A stretch of 14,657 nt of DNA from positions 1 through 14,657 of the forward strand of contig JACMOQ010000299.1 in assembly GCA_014377905.1 (NCBI GenBank), written 5' to 3'. The notes below the pieces were generated by a model. It saw only the letters and a list, made by a program, of their open reading frames with translations, was not told the origin of the DNA and ran no database searches. Source of the stretch: Acetobacteraceae bacterium (GTDB lineage Bacteria; Pseudomonadota; Alphaproteobacteria; Acetobacterales; Acetobacteraceae). The position numbers were made by a program, and so were the translations under genes. How positions within the stretch are numbered: position 1 is the first letter of the stretch; each line of letters opens with the position of its first letter. Below, piece after piece: positions 14,483-14,657 of this stretch.

Positions 14483-14501
14483 CTGGGGCCAGCGGCCCCA
14501 G
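14483..14501 (-). terminator. Hairpin terminator of the alpha/beta hydrolase gene
   Basis: CTGGGGCC-AGC-GGCCCCAG is a perfect 8-bp stem with a 3-base loop. On the minus strand it is followed by GAACCCATTTTG, a weak T-run, and lies 31 bases after that gene's stop. On the plus strand no T-run follows closely, so it fits the minus-strand gene better. Confidence 0.5.
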
Positions 14502-14532
14502 CCGCCGGAGGTCCTTTTGCTCGCAATCGCGC

Positions 14533-14657
14533 CTAACGACCCAACCGGCGGGCGAAATCCATGATCAGCGCCGCATGTTCGTCGGGCGCTTCTTCGTGCG
14601 CAAGATGGACCAGGGTCGGCAGGATCAAGGCTTCGCCGTGCGGCAGGCGGGCGGCGA
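14533..14657 (-). CDS. Alpha/beta hydrolase, C-terminal end only (rest outside window)
   Basis: The last 40 codons of a minus-strand gene: AARLPHGEALILPTLVHLAH then EEAPDEHAALIMDFARRLGR and TAG. This is the usual end of alpha/beta-hydrolase-fold enzymes, in which the catalytic His follows a strand and sits before a loop such as HLAHEEAP. The nucleophile and acid residues would lie outside the window, so the exact family and substrate cannot be given. Confidence 0.75.
   Translation of the reverse strand, partial: AARLPHGEALILPTLVHLAHEEAPDEHAALIMDFARRLGR

Overview
The window looks like chromosomal DNA of a sphingomonad-type alphaproteobacterium. This is inferred from the high GC, the gene families present (clade-2 catalase, DUF2171 protein, NodT-type efflux operon) and promoter-like sites matching GGAAC-N16/17-CGTT, the recognition sequence of EcfG, the alphaproteobacterial general-stress sigma factor. 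No genus can be fixed from the sequence alone.

Layout. (1) 1-2125: a large-subunit catalase gene (katE, minus strand, 3' end outside the window), divergent from a stand-alone CheB-type methylesterase gene. (2) 2126-4425: an unusual oleate-hydratase-family gene on the minus strand, visibly poorer in GC than its neighbours. A decayed IS5-type transposase fragment lies on one side and a decayed IS3-type fragment on the other, so this block looks acquired. (3) 4427-9857: a tight plus-strand efflux operon (DHA2/EmrB-type MFS pump, EmrA/HlyD-type adaptor, NodT-type outer-membrane lipoprotein), followed by a catalase-like haem protein gene. Perfect EcfG-type promoter matches sit just upstream of the first and last genes. 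(4) 9893-10446: a ccdAB-type toxin-antitoxin pair on the minus strand. (5) 10624-11890: a DUF2171 protein and a phospholipase/carboxylesterase-type serine hydrolase on the plus strand. (6) 12051-13765, minus strand: a small HD-type alarmone hydrolase, a composite pseudogene (C-terminal half of a WYL regulator joined in frame to the front part of a membrane PAS sensor with two internal stops), and a 55-aa conserved-looking small protein. (7) 13866-14657: an AT-rich gap, a Crp/Fnr-type regulator that ends before its DNA-binding domain, a hairpin terminator, and the 3' end of an alpha/beta hydrolase gene.

How it fits together. Two catalase-fold proteins, a drug/solvent-type tripartite pump, a possible alarmone hydrolase and EcfG-type promoters suggest a general-stress and detoxification neighbourhood. 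Scars surround it: two IS remnants, a fused pseudogene and a truncated Crp regulator, which indicates repeated deletion and insertion. The most interesting points are the clustered EcfG-type promoters, the oleate-hydratase homologue with altered active-site motifs, and the fused pseudogene. No tRNA, rRNA, CRISPR array or phage module was seen.
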